A DNA stretch of 12,808 nt from Christensenella sp. UBA4379 (lineage in GTDB: Bacteria > Bacillota > Clostridia > Christensenellales > Aristaeellaceae), in contig DGRV01000068.1 in NCBI GenBank assembly GCA_002391225.1, positions 1 to 12,808 of the forward strand, given 5' to 3'. This document shows positions 1-7,432 of the stretch, piece after piece. The first letter of the stretch is position 1; every line of letters starts with the position of its first letter. The position numbers and the translations under genes were made by a program. A model generated the notes under the pieces. The model was not told the origin of the DNA, did not search any database, and saw only the letters and a list, made by a program, of their open reading frames with translations.

Positions 1-1472
1 TAGTGGGTCAGCATGACGCCCTTGGGGAAGCCCGTGGTGCCGGAGGTATACTGCATGTTGCACACGTCGTTGACGTTGACGGCGGCGGCCAGACGGCGGA
101 TCTCCTCCAGGGGGGTCCGGGGGGCGCAGGCCAGCGCCTCTTCCCAGGTGATGCCGCCGTTCATCCGAAAGCCCACCGTGATCACGTTGCGCAGGAAGGG
201 CAGGCGGCGGCTGTGCAGGGGCTCGTCGGGCTTTTTGTTCTGCAGCTCCGGACAGAGCTCGTTGATGATCCCCTGGTAGTCGGAATCCCGGTAGCCCTGG
301 ATCATCACCAGGGTATGGGTGTCCGACTGGCGGAGCAGATACTCTGCTTCATGGATCTTGTACGCCGTGTTCATCGTGACCAGGACCGCGCCGATTTTGG
401 TGGCGGCCCAGAAGGTCAGGAACCACTGGGGCACGTTGGTGGCCCAGATGGTCACCTTGGAGCCGGGTTTGACCCCCAGGGACACCAGGGCCCGGGCGAA
501 CTCGTCCACGTCGTCGCGGAACTGGCTGTAGGTGCGGTTATAGTCCAGGGTGGTATAGCGGATGGCCAGCTGGTCGGGGAACTCCTCCACCATGGTGTCC
601 AGCACCTGGGGGAAGGTCTTGTCGATCAGCAGCCCCTTTTTCCAGACATAGCGGCCGTTGTGCCGGTTGGACCAGTACAGGTGGCGGTGGCCTCGCTTGG
701 TGTTGAGATAGGGTTTAATGACGTTTTCAAAATGGGTCAGGATGATCTCGATGTCTTCGAGCCCCTCGATCCACTTGGGATCCCATTCCAGGGACACGTA
801 TCCGTCGTAGTTGACCGAGCGCAGGGCGTTCATAAGTTCGGTAAGCGGCAGGGACCCGTCGCCCAGCAGCTCGGGGCGGACCAGGCCGTCTTCCTTCCGG
901 CCGTCGTGAACGCGCACGTGACGGACGTAAGCGCCCAGCTCCGTGATGGTCTTTTCAGCGTCCTCTCCGGCGGCAAAGCAGGTCAGCGCCATGTCCCAGA
1001 GAGCGGCCAGCCGGTCGTCCGCGAAGCGGTTTAAAAGGGCGCGCAGGCGGGCGCTGTCCGCGTAAGGGCCGGCGGTCTCTACCAGCACGGTCACCGGGGC
1101 GTCCCCCGTCTTTTTGAGCAGGGACGACAAAAGCTCCGCGTTTTTGTCGTCGTCTTCGCAGTCCGTATGCACGCTCACGCAGCGGACGCCGAGGTTGACG
1201 GCGGTCTCCAGGCACTGGGCAAATTCGCCGTCGAACAGGGGGTCCGTCAGGTCCCTCGCGGTCCCTACGCAGGGAATTTCAAGGCCCTGGCGCAGAAGGC
1301 TTCGCCGCACGGAGGCGGCCCGCTCCGGGTTGGTCGGGCTGGTCTTCCCCTGGAAAACCGGGCCCTGCAGGCCGTACATGTCGATGCCCTGCATTCGCGC
1401 GCTGACCGCCGAAACGCAGAATTCCTCCCAGCTCAGCCCCTGCCAGTATTGGATCGAAAATGAAAGTTTCAC
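1..1472 (-). CDS. TIM-barrel / acyl-CoA synthetase fusion, C-terminus cut by window edge
   Basis: A single uninterrupted minus-strand frame starts at GTG 1472 and runs off the left edge (490 residues visible). The start follows a strong GGGGAGGG ribosome binding site seven bases upstream. Residues 1 to about 255 resemble the xylose-isomerase-like TIM barrel of sugar phosphate isomerases/epimerases; E132 (VETAG), D160 (LWDMA), H185/H189 (HVRVHDG) and E229 (SLEW) are in the right places for metal ligands. Residues from about 275 resemble the N-terminal part of an AMP-forming fatty-acyl/acyl-CoA synthetase, ending in the nucleotide-binding motif YTSGTTGFPKG (475-485). Family knowledge: such ligases make acyl-CoA from acid, ATP and CoA. 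The gene lies 17 bp after the 2-isopropylmalate-synthase-like gene and is probably in its T-box operon. The two domains are normally separate proteins; substrates of both are unknown. Confidence 0.85.
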   Translation of the reverse strand, partial: MKLSFSIQYWQGLSWEEFCVSAVSARMQGIDMYGLQGPVFQGKTSPTNPERAASVRRSLLRQGLEIPCVGTARDLTDPLFDGEFAQCLETAVNLGVRCVSVHTDCEDDDKNAELLSSLLKKTGDAPVTVLVETAGPYADSARLRALLNRFADDRLAALWDMALTCFAAGEDAEKTITELGAYVRHVRVHDGRKEDGLVRPELLGDGSLPLTELMNALRSVNYDGYVSLEWDPKWIEGLEDIEIILTHFENVIKPYLNTKRGHRHLYWSNRHNGRYVWKKGLLIDKTFPQVLDTMVEEFPDQLAIRYTTLDYNRTYSQFRDDVDEFARALVSLGVKPGSKVTIWATNVPQWFLTFWAATKIGAVLVTMNTAYKIHEAEYLLRQSDTHTLVMIQGYRDSDYQGIINELCPELQNKKPDEPLHSRRLPFLRNVITVGFRMNGGITWEEALACAPRTPLEEIRRLAAAVNVNDVCNMQYTSGTTGFPKGVMLTH

Positions 1473-1489
1473 CGGAAAACCCTCCCCGC

Positions 1490-2896
1490 TCAGGCTTCTT
1501 CATAGAAGATTTTGTTCAGTGCGCTCACATAGGCGCGGATCGCGGCGCCGATGATGTCGGTGGAGATGCCGTTGCCGGAATAGACCCGGCCGCCGGAGCG
1601 GAGCTTGACCAGGGCGCTGCCCATGGCGTCGCGGCCCTCCGTCACGGTCTGGATTTGGAAATCGTCCAGCTCATAGTGGTGGCCGATGATCTGCTCGATG
1701 GCCTGAAAGGCCGCGTCGATCGGGCCGTCGCCGATGCCGACGCCGCGGATCTGCTGGCCGTCCTTCTCAATCAGAATGTTGGCGGTGGCGGTGATGATGC
1801 TGCCGCTGTTGGTGACGTAGTTGACCAGCTTATAGGTGGACGGCACCTGCATGGCGGCGGTGGCGATGATGGCGTCCAGCTCCTTGGTGCCGACGAACTG
1901 CTTTTTCGCCGCCACGCGCTGGAAGGCCTCGTACACGCGCAGGTTGTCCTCGTCGCTTAAGTCGTAGCCCAGCTGTCGGACTACCTGGGTGACCTCGGAA
2001 ATGGAGTCGCTCTGGTCCAGACAGACGCCGGACACGTCCTCCAGGGCGATATTGCCAAAGCGGGAGAGCTCCTCCCGGGGCTCCATAATTTTTTCGATCT
2101 GGCTGACGCCGCGGTGCAGCTCGGTCAGACGCAGGCCGGTGGCGATGTCCAGGCTGTTTCCCTTGGCCTGGATGAACTGGGCCAGCGCCTCCAGGGAGAT
2201 CGTACCCTCGCCCAGGGCGGCGCACTTGACCCCGCTGGCTCCTTCCCGCACGGCGGCGGCGGCGCAGGCCAGGGCCATGCCGATGCCGTCGCTGAGCTCC
2301 ACGAAAAACTCCGTTTCGGCAAGGCGCGGCACCTGCGCTTTGACTTGGGTGATAAAGGCGGCGAATTCGTCCGGCAGCATGACGCCCGCCGTGTCGCACA
2401 GGGTGACGCGGTCTGCCCCGGCGTCCAGGGCGGTGTTCAGGGCCTTGCACAGGAAATCAGGCTCGGCCCGGGTGGCGTCCACGGCGGTGAACTCCACGTG
2501 CTCGGAACAAAAGCGGGCGTGGCTGACCAGGGCGGAGACGTCCTCCAGCAGGACCGGGGCCTTCTTGTGGGCCTCGTATTCCATCAGCACGGTGGATACG
2601 GGGACCAGGAGGTTCAGGGCCGGAGATTTGGCGGTGCGGATGGATTCCCAGGTTTCCTCGATCAGGGGATTGGAAAAGTCCACCGCCGCGCTGATGCGCG
2701 CGGAGACCATCGAGGCGATGGTCCGGTTGGCGAGGGACTCCGCCTTGGACCCGGAAATCGGGGCCAGCTCGATGGCGTCCGCCCGCAGCCGGTCGATGCT
2801 CCTGGCAATCTCCAGCTTTTCCTTAAAGGACATTTCCTTCCCGGCGTCTTTGCCGACCCGGCGCAGCGTCATATCGATGACCTGTAGTCTTCTCAT
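1490..2896 (-). CDS. 2-isopropylmalate-synthase-like protein with degenerate metal site
   Basis: A 468-residue member of the DRE-TIM/LeuA superfamily. ATG 2896 is chosen because GGAGG (2909-2905) lies eight bases upstream; longer in-frame starts run back into the T-box leader. The barrel covers about residues 1-265, a linker region 270-345, and the C-terminal LeuA regulatory (dimer) domain about 350-468, well conserved around GDGPIDAAF and STDII. The catalytic site is unusual: the family's DTTLRDGEQ reads DMTLRRVGK (8-16), so the metal-binding Asp is Arg13, and the HxHND ligand motif reads VELSD (199-203), so both histidines are gone. The basic Arg12, VEF (134-136) and CDTAG (167-171) remain. 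Inference: it is either a regulatory pseudoenzyme or has changed chemistry, and classical leucine-pathway synthase activity is unlikely. It is the first gene of an operon with the TIM-barrel/ligase fusion and is controlled by the T-box upstream. Confidence 0.88.
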   Translation of the reverse strand: MRRLQVIDMTLRRVGKDAGKEMSFKEKLEIARSIDRLRADAIELAPISGSKAESLANRTIASMVSARISAAVDFSNPLIEETWESIRTAKSPALNLLVPVSTVLMEYEAHKKAPVLLEDVSALVSHARFCSEHVEFTAVDATRAEPDFLCKALNTALDAGADRVTLCDTAGVMLPDEFAAFITQVKAQVPRLAETEFFVELSDGIGMALACAAAAVREGASGVKCAALGEGTISLEALAQFIQAKGNSLDIATGLRLTELHRGVSQIEKIMEPREELSRFGNIALEDVSGVCLDQSDSISEVTQVVRQLGYDLSDEDNLRVYEAFQRVAAKKQFVGTKELDAIIATAAMQVPSTYKLVNYVTNSGSIITATANILIEKDGQQIRGVGIGDGPIDAAFQAIEQIIGHHYELDDFQIQTVTEGRDAMGSALVKLRSGGRVYSGNGISTDIIGAAIRAYVSALNKIFYEEA

Positions 2897-2911
2897 TGTT
2901 GTAACCTCCAT

Positions 2912-2946
2912 AAAAAAACGTCCCGGAGGCATTTGCCTCCGGGACG
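2912..2946 (-). terminator. T-box intrinsic terminator
   Basis: A perfect 12-bp stem, CGTCCCGGAGGC (2946-2935) with GCCTCCGGGACG (2930-2919), has an AAAT loop and is followed by seven T (2918-2912). The CGTCCC of the 5' arm is the part that in T-boxes pairs with the conserved GGG of the T-box sequence to form the competing antiterminator. Confidence 0.95.
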
Positions 2947-3188
2947 ATAAAAATCGCGGTACCACCCGGTTTGCCGCTACAGCGGCCGCTCTGCAGCGCT
3001 CCAATCAAGCGCCGGACCATGGTCACGGGGTCAGCCGGGCCTCCATACGCAGCCGGGGAAACCCGGCCTTCCGGAAACCTGCTCGGGCGGGAGACTGCGG
3101 ACTGCACTCGCACCGGCTCACACCAGCCGCCGGCTCTCTGACGCGGTGGACAATCCGCATGGCGCCGTCAACGCATCCATGTGGAATT
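2912..3188 (-). ncRNA. T-box riboswitch leader
   Basis: The minus strand carries the hallmark T-box sequence GGGTGGTACCGCG at 2967-2955, followed at once by an intrinsic terminator, so uncharged tRNA would be expected to favour read-through into the downstream gene. Stem I is visible: AGAGAG (3139-3134), a GGTG distal loop (3124-3121) inside a CCGGC/GCCGG helix, and a nine-pair helix TGCGGATTG (3159-3151) with CAGTCCGCA (3104-3096). The specifier codon should lie just 3' of this helix. CTC (Leu, 3093-3091) and the overlapping GTC (Val, 3095-3093) are the candidates I can see, and I cannot decide between them. The length, about 275 nt from the predicted transcription start, is normal for a T-box. 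Confidence 0.93.
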
Positions 3189-3194
3189 ACGGAT

Positions 3195-3223
3195 AATGTA
3201 CCCGAAACCGCCCTTTTTGTCAA
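3195..3223 (-). promoter_or_regulatory. Promoter of the T-box operon
   Basis: On the minus strand TTGACA (3223-3218) is separated by 17 bases from TACATT (3200-3195), a near-consensus sigma-A promoter. It places transcription start near 3188, just before T-box Stem I. The stretch 3224-3314 between this promoter and repeat copy A holds nothing I recognise. Confidence 0.8.
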
Positions 3224-3314
3224 CCCTGCTATTTTGGTGGGTTTTTGGCCGGATCAAAGGAAACACGTAATTATTCAGTTCCCTGAGATCGAAAGGAGTT
3301 TGCCATTTGACGGT

Positions 3315-3572
3315 GGGGGTGATCAGGGGGATTCCTCCCCCTGATGGTAATCCGCAGCGGCGGCATGTACGCCGCGAGGAGCATTTTTGCGGAGCAGAAT
3401 ATGCCTTAGGAAGAGAAGATACCTTCACTTCTGCGGGAGCAAAAATGCGTACCTTGCGGATTTGCCGCTTGGGGGCCCCGTGAGGGGCGAGAGGCAAATC
3501 CGTAGGGGAAAGCGTGGGAAGGGGACAGAGTCCCCGTCCCAGTAACTGTTCAGTCGAAGACTGAACAGTTAC
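3315..3572 (-). repeat. Structured intergenic repeat, copy A
   Basis: Read on the minus strand it starts eight bases after the GH2 stop codon and is a chain of hairpins. H1 is 14 bp (3542-3555 with 3559-3572). H2 is built on GGGGAC/GTCCCC around 3521-3540. H3 is CGGATTTGCC/GGCAAATCCG (3457-3466 with 3493-3502) with an inner GCCCC/GGGGC. H4 is GCATTTTTGC/GCAAAAATGC (3381-3390 with 3439-3448) with inner GCAGAA/TTCTGC. H5 is GCGGCG/CGCCGC (3357-3375). H6 is ATCAGGGGGA/TCCCCCTGAT (3322-3345). The same order of elements recurs at 11685-11937 and, more divergently, at 9223-9431. No protein-coding gene, transposase or target-site duplication was seen. It may act as 3' UTR/terminator RNA or be a mobile structured repeat; the function is unknown. 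Confidence 0.9.
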
Positions 3573-3580
3573 GGAAACGC

Positions 3581-6500
3581 TTATTCCTCTGCGCCGTACC
3601 GGGTGCCGAAGACCTTGAGGTCGTAGATGCTGGCGGCGGCGCCCATGTCCTGGGGGAAGCGGGAGTTGGCGACCACCAGCACGGCGATATACCGGGCCTT
3701 TTCGCCCTCCAGGGAGAAGCTGTAGACGCCATTTTGGAAGTCCTGGTTATCCCTTCTGTCCACGAGGACGCGGTAGTTTTCGGGCAGGAGCTGGGCCAGC
3801 TCGGGCGGCGTGTCGCTGGAGGCCAGGACCTGGAACTTGTAGATCCGCTGGTCCCCGGTTTCAAAGCGAAGATCTATCTGATGGAGACTGTACTCTGCTC
3901 CCAGATCGACGCAGATCCACGCCGGATAGGCGATCTGGTTGTTCAAATCGATCCTGGATACCCAGGCGGTTTTGTCCAGACCGTCGTTGGCGCCAAGCGC
4001 GTAGCCGACGGTCCCGCCGGGCGTAAGCCCCTCTTCGCTGCTGCAGTAAACCGGTTTATGGAGGGCGGCGTCGAAGGGATAAAGGCTGGCCGTCTGCTGA
4101 GTCGCCACGGTATAGACGGCGGTATTGCCGCTGACGTCGGTAAACGCGAGGGTGTCGCCGTCGTGAATGAGCCCGGACACCTGCGAAGAGAGAGCCATCC
4201 GAACGCCCCGGGACCAGAGATGATCAGAAAATTCCTTTTCCGTCAGCCCCATCGTGCTGGGCACCAGGATCAGGCGGTTTTCATGGTCCAGGGTATAGAT
4301 GTCGGAGCTGATCTCCCAGCCGCCCAGACGGATGTCGTTCAGGGAGGCAAAGCCGCCGGGATGGCTGCAGGAGTGGACGGTGATCCGGACGTACCGGGCC
4401 AGCAGGCCGCTCAGGCTGTCCTGGGTGATGCCGGAGGTTTTATTAGAGCGCCCGTCGGCCGCCGGGAGGTAGAATTCGCCGTCCATGCTGGTTTCGACGG
4501 TGTAGGTATAATACCGACCGTTTTTGCTGGGCCAGTCCAGGAGGAGATTGCCCAGCAGATGAGGTTCGCCCAGGTCGGTGGTGATGGTCTGGGGATACTG
4601 GCTGTCCACGGCGGTCCACTGCGTGCTCTTGGTTTCGTCCACGGCGTGTTCCGGCAGCTTTCCTTCCTGGTTGGAGGTGGCCCACACCTCGCATCCGGCC
4701 AGCAGGTTCATGGGAACGAAGGAATAAATCTGGCGCTTTTGACGGCTTTCGGAGACGACCACGGCGGTCATCCAGGTGGTTGCCAGGTCGCTGTCCGCCG
4801 GTTCTTTCCCTCCCAGCAGAATCTGGTAAGAGGCATTGTTGGTGGCGGTGAGCGCTTCCTTTACTTCCCGAACGGTCATTGGCTCGGGCAGGATGATGGT
4901 GCCTTCTGCCGGGTCCACAGCCAGCTGGTCAGACGCCAGAATGGTGCTGTGGGAGATGGGCCGGAGCCAGAGGCAGGTGTCCTCCATCGTCCTGCCGTTC
5001 AAGCCCCCCACGGCGCGCATTTTGTTTTCTCCCATGCGCAGCGTCAGGTCTTCCCAGAGGAACACGCCGTTTCCCTGCGGGGTCATGTCCCCTAAGAGGA
5101 CGCCGTTTTGATACAGGGCGACGCTGTCGCAGTTGGAATAGACCTTCACGTAAGTTTTTACGTCGCTTCTGGGCGTGTACCGGGAGCTGACAATGTGAAC
5201 GAGGGGGGTGCGCCGGTCCCAGTTGGCCTTGTAAAGGTAGAAGGCGTCTTTTCCGCTTCTTCGGTTATTGGTCACCAGGCCCATGTCGCTCTGGCCGGGG
5301 ACGGACCCTTCCTTCAGGCCTTCTGCGTCAAAGTCAAACAGGCTCCATACGAAGGTGCCCCACAGATGGGGATGGGTGTTGATGTAGCGGAGGGCCTGTT
5401 CGTGCATCTGGCTCTGGTATTCCTCGGGATGCCGTTTTCCCTCGGGCGTCAGGCCGTTCTGCCCCAGGACGGGGTACAGCTCGTGCTGGGCGGCGTTAGC
5501 TCCCCAGCCGTACTCAGAAAGGCCCATCGGCCGGGTATCCAGGCCGGCGATTTCCTCCGCGGCGCTCTCAAAATCGCCCTCGCTGTACCAGCCCGGGAAA
5601 AAATTGTAGGCGATCAGGTCGGACTTCCATTCGTGTTCCATGCTTCCGCTGAACGGAGCGGCAGGCTGATCGTCGTCCAGGGGCAGACCGCTTTTGACAG
5701 CCTGGGTGGTATAGCGGCCGCTGGGGTCTTCTTGGTGGGCCAGGTCGTCCAGCTGAGACATCACCGCTTTGGCGTCGGTAAACGAACTGCGGTTGTTCTC
5801 CGTAAGTTCATTCTGCAGGCCCCAGAAACAGATGGACGGCCGGTTGCCCTGCTGGCGGATCAGCTCGGTCAGCTGGGCTTTCGTCGTGTCCAGGAAGCCT
5901 TTTTCCTGCCCGATGTCGTTGACCAGCGGGATCTCCGTCCAGACGATGATGCCCTTTTCGTCGCACAGGTCATAGAACAGATCGGCCTGGGGAGTATGGG
6001 CCAGGCGCACCGCGTTGGCCCCCATTCCCTCAATCAGGACCATGTCCTGCTCGTGGTTGGCTTCCAGGAGGGCGCTGCCCAGGCCTCTTAGGAAGGGATG
6101 CCGGTTGACGCCCCTGAGCGGATGAGGCTTGCCGTTTAGATAAAAGCCGTTTTCCTTGTCGACGTAGAAAAAGCGGAAGCCCACCCGGTCGGTGACGGCG
6201 TCCAGGATTTCACCGTAGGCGGTGATGGACACGGTCACGCGATACAGATAGCCCACGTCCTTGGATTCGCTTTCCCCGGAATAGTCGGCCCCGTTCCACA
6301 GGTGCGGGTCGGAGATGACGACGGTTTTATCGAACAGGACGGTTTCGCCGGCCTCGATATTGAGGGTGCGGACGATGTCCCTGGGGGCGTTGTCGCCGTC
6401 GATATGGGCGGTGACGGTGATGGTGCGGGCTGCAGGCCCGTCGTTGATGATGGTGGTGCGGATGTTCAGGGTGCCCAGGTCGGCCGGGCGTTCCTTGCTT

Positions 6501-7168
6501 CGGACGTTGGGGGTAAACAGGAAGAGGCCGGAGGAGCCGCTGTCGCTCAGGTCAAAATGCAGGTCGCCCAACGTGATCAGGAACACGCGGCGGTACAGGC
6601 CGCCGTACATATTGAAATCCCCGCTTAAAGGAGCGACTTCCTCGGAATAAGTATTGTCCACCCGCACGGCGAGCTGGTTTTCTCCCGCCTGCAGGGCGTC
6701 GGTGATGTCGTAGCGGAAGGCGGTATAGCCGCCCTTGTGGGTGTAGCTGTTGCTGCCGCAGAGCCTCAAATGCTTCCCGTTGACGTACAGGTCGGTCTGC
6801 TGGTTGGCCCCCAGGAATTCCAGATAATAGTGCTTGCCGTCCATCGGTTCGGGGATGGTCAGCCCTCGCCTGTACCAGTAGGCGGTCCGGCTGTAGCTGC
6901 CGTCCCCGTCGACGGTGTCTTCTTTGTTCCAGGTATGAGGCAGGTTTACGGCGGGCCAGGAATCGTCCGGAAAATCCTCCGCCGAAGCGTTTTCTCCAGC
7001 GCCGCCGAACAGCCAGCCCTCCGAAAGATCCGTCACATATTCGGTGCTCCGTCCGCTGGCCGTCTGCGCAAGACGCACTTCTTCGGCCGTATCCTCGTAC
7101 GCTCCGGCGGCCGGGCACAGGGCTGACAAGAAAACAGCCAGGGATAAAATGATAACTACCTTTCTCAT
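3581..7168 (-). CDS. Secreted GH2 glycosidase with two discoidin/CBM32-like modules
   Basis: A 1195-residue exported enzyme. ATG 7168 follows AAAGGAG seven bases upstream. Residues 1-23 form a signal peptide (cut predicted after AAGA). The GH2 sugar-binding jelly-roll is at about 45-200, the immunoglobulin-like domain at 225-330 and the catalytic TIM barrel at 335-655. The acid/base is E454 in GLQNEL and the nucleophile E552 in LSEYGW; GVNRHP (353-358) is a GH2 hallmark. After it comes a beta-rich region (655-820), then F5/8-type C (CBM32-like) modules at about 825-950 and 1035-1190, separated by another small domain. GH2 enzymes cleave beta-galactosides, beta-mannosides or beta-glucuronides. 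The exact substrate cannot be read from sequence; the architecture suggests host or plant glycans outside the cell. It is transcribed alone from its own promoter and followed directly by repeat copy A. No LPXTG anchor or S-layer domain is visible. Confidence 0.95.
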   Translation of the reverse strand: MRKVVIILSLAVFLSALCPAAGAYEDTAEEVRLAQTASGRSTEYVTDLSEGWLFGGAGENASAEDFPDDSWPAVNLPHTWNKEDTVDGDGSYSRTAYWYRRGLTIPEPMDGKHYYLEFLGANQQTDLYVNGKHLRLCGSNSYTHKGGYTAFRYDITDALQAGENQLAVRVDNTYSEEVAPLSGDFNMYGGLYRRVFLITLGDLHFDLSDSGSSGLFLFTPNVRSKERPADLGTLNIRTTIINDGPAARTITVTAHIDGDNAPRDIVRTLNIEAGETVLFDKTVVISDPHLWNGADYSGESESKDVGYLYRVTVSITAYGEILDAVTDRVGFRFFYVDKENGFYLNGKPHPLRGVNRHPFLRGLGSALLEANHEQDMVLIEGMGANAVRLAHTPQADLFYDLCDEKGIIVWTEIPLVNDIGQEKGFLDTTKAQLTELIRQQGNRPSICFWGLQNELTENNRSSFTDAKAVMSQLDDLAHQEDPSGRYTTQAVKSGLPLDDDQPAAPFSGSMEHEWKSDLIAYNFFPGWYSEGDFESAAEEIAGLDTRPMGLSEYGWGANAAQHELYPVLGQNGLTPEGKRHPEEYQSQMHEQALRYINTHPHLWGTFVWSLFDFDAEGLKEGSVPGQSDMGLVTNNRRSGKDAFYLYKANWDRRTPLVHIVSSRYTPRSDVKTYVKVYSNCDSVALYQNGVLLGDMTPQGNGVFLWEDLTLRMGENKMRAVGGLNGRTMEDTCLWLRPISHSTILASDQLAVDPAEGTIILPEPMTVREVKEALTATNNASYQILLGGKEPADSDLATTWMTAVVVSESRQKRQIYSFVPMNLLAGCEVWATSNQEGKLPEHAVDETKSTQWTAVDSQYPQTITTDLGEPHLLGNLLLDWPSKNGRYYTYTVETSMDGEFYLPAADGRSNKTSGITQDSLSGLLARYVRITVHSCSHPGGFASLNDIRLGGWEISSDIYTLDHENRLILVPSTMGLTEKEFSDHLWSRGVRMALSSQVSGLIHDGDTLAFTDVSGNTAVYTVATQQTASLYPFDAALHKPVYCSSEEGLTPGGTVGYALGANDGLDKTAWVSRIDLNNQIAYPAWICVDLGAEYSLHQIDLRFETGDQRIYKFQVLASSDTPPELAQLLPENYRVLVDRRDNQDFQNGVYSFSLEGEKARYIAVLVVANSRFPQDMGAAASIYDLKVFGTRYGAEE

Positions 7169-7212
7169 CCGTTTGCTCCTTTATGGGTCAGGCAGGAAAC
7201 TTTACGGGCAAA

Positions 7213-7241
7213 ATTATAACATAGACGTATTTTTATGACAA
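7213..7241 (-). promoter_or_regulatory. Promoter of the GH2 gene
   Basis: On the minus strand TTGTCA (7241-7236), 17 bases, then a perfect TATAAT (7218-7213), 45 bases before the GH2 start codon. It belongs to the divergent intergenic region 7169-7432. I see no clear operator palindrome there. Confidence 0.8.
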
Positions 7242-7361
7242 CGCAAAAGTTGTACGGTTCCTTCGTCTTTTGGCCGTGAAAAAACGGGGAAGAAAAGAAC
7301 TTGTCCGCAAATTGTAAGAAAGCTGTAAACAAAGCGTCCTCTTTTCGCCACTGAAACCAGG

Positions 7362-7367
7362 TATAAT
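7362..7367 (+). promoter_or_regulatory. Probable -10 box of the SH3b-protein gene
   Basis: TATAAT lies 65 bases before the start codon of the secreted SH3b protein on the plus strand. No good -35 hexamer lies at the expected distance (around 7339-7345 the sequence is a CTTTTC run), so the promoter may need an activator or an alternative sigma factor. Confidence 0.55.
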
Positions 7368-7432
7368 AGGGATGATCCACCATATATGATCTTGATCCGG
7401 ACAGTTTTTCAATCCGGGAGGAGGGTCCTCTG

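Noticed and set aside
3..1034. Long plus-strand open frame of 343 codons opposite the ligase fusion
   Set aside because: It is antisense to a frame with clear TIM-barrel and AMP-ligase motifs; composition is Gly/Val/His-rich as expected of an antisense shadow in GC-rich DNA.
2897..3004. N-terminal extension of the LeuA-like protein to an upstream ATG at 3004
   Set aside because: The extension would translate the T-box and its terminator; the GGAGG at 2909-2905 and family alignment support ATG 2896.
3315..3572. Repeat element as an insertion sequence or classical MITE
   Set aside because: No transposase and no clear terminal inverted repeats or target-site duplications; internal hairpins with covariation fit a structured RNA better, though non-autonomous mobility is not excluded.
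3734..6091. Two long plus-strand frames (453 and 327 codons) opposite the GH2 gene
   Set aside because: They overlap a fully convincing GH2 gene, have no domain or ribosome binding site, and show shadow-type composition.
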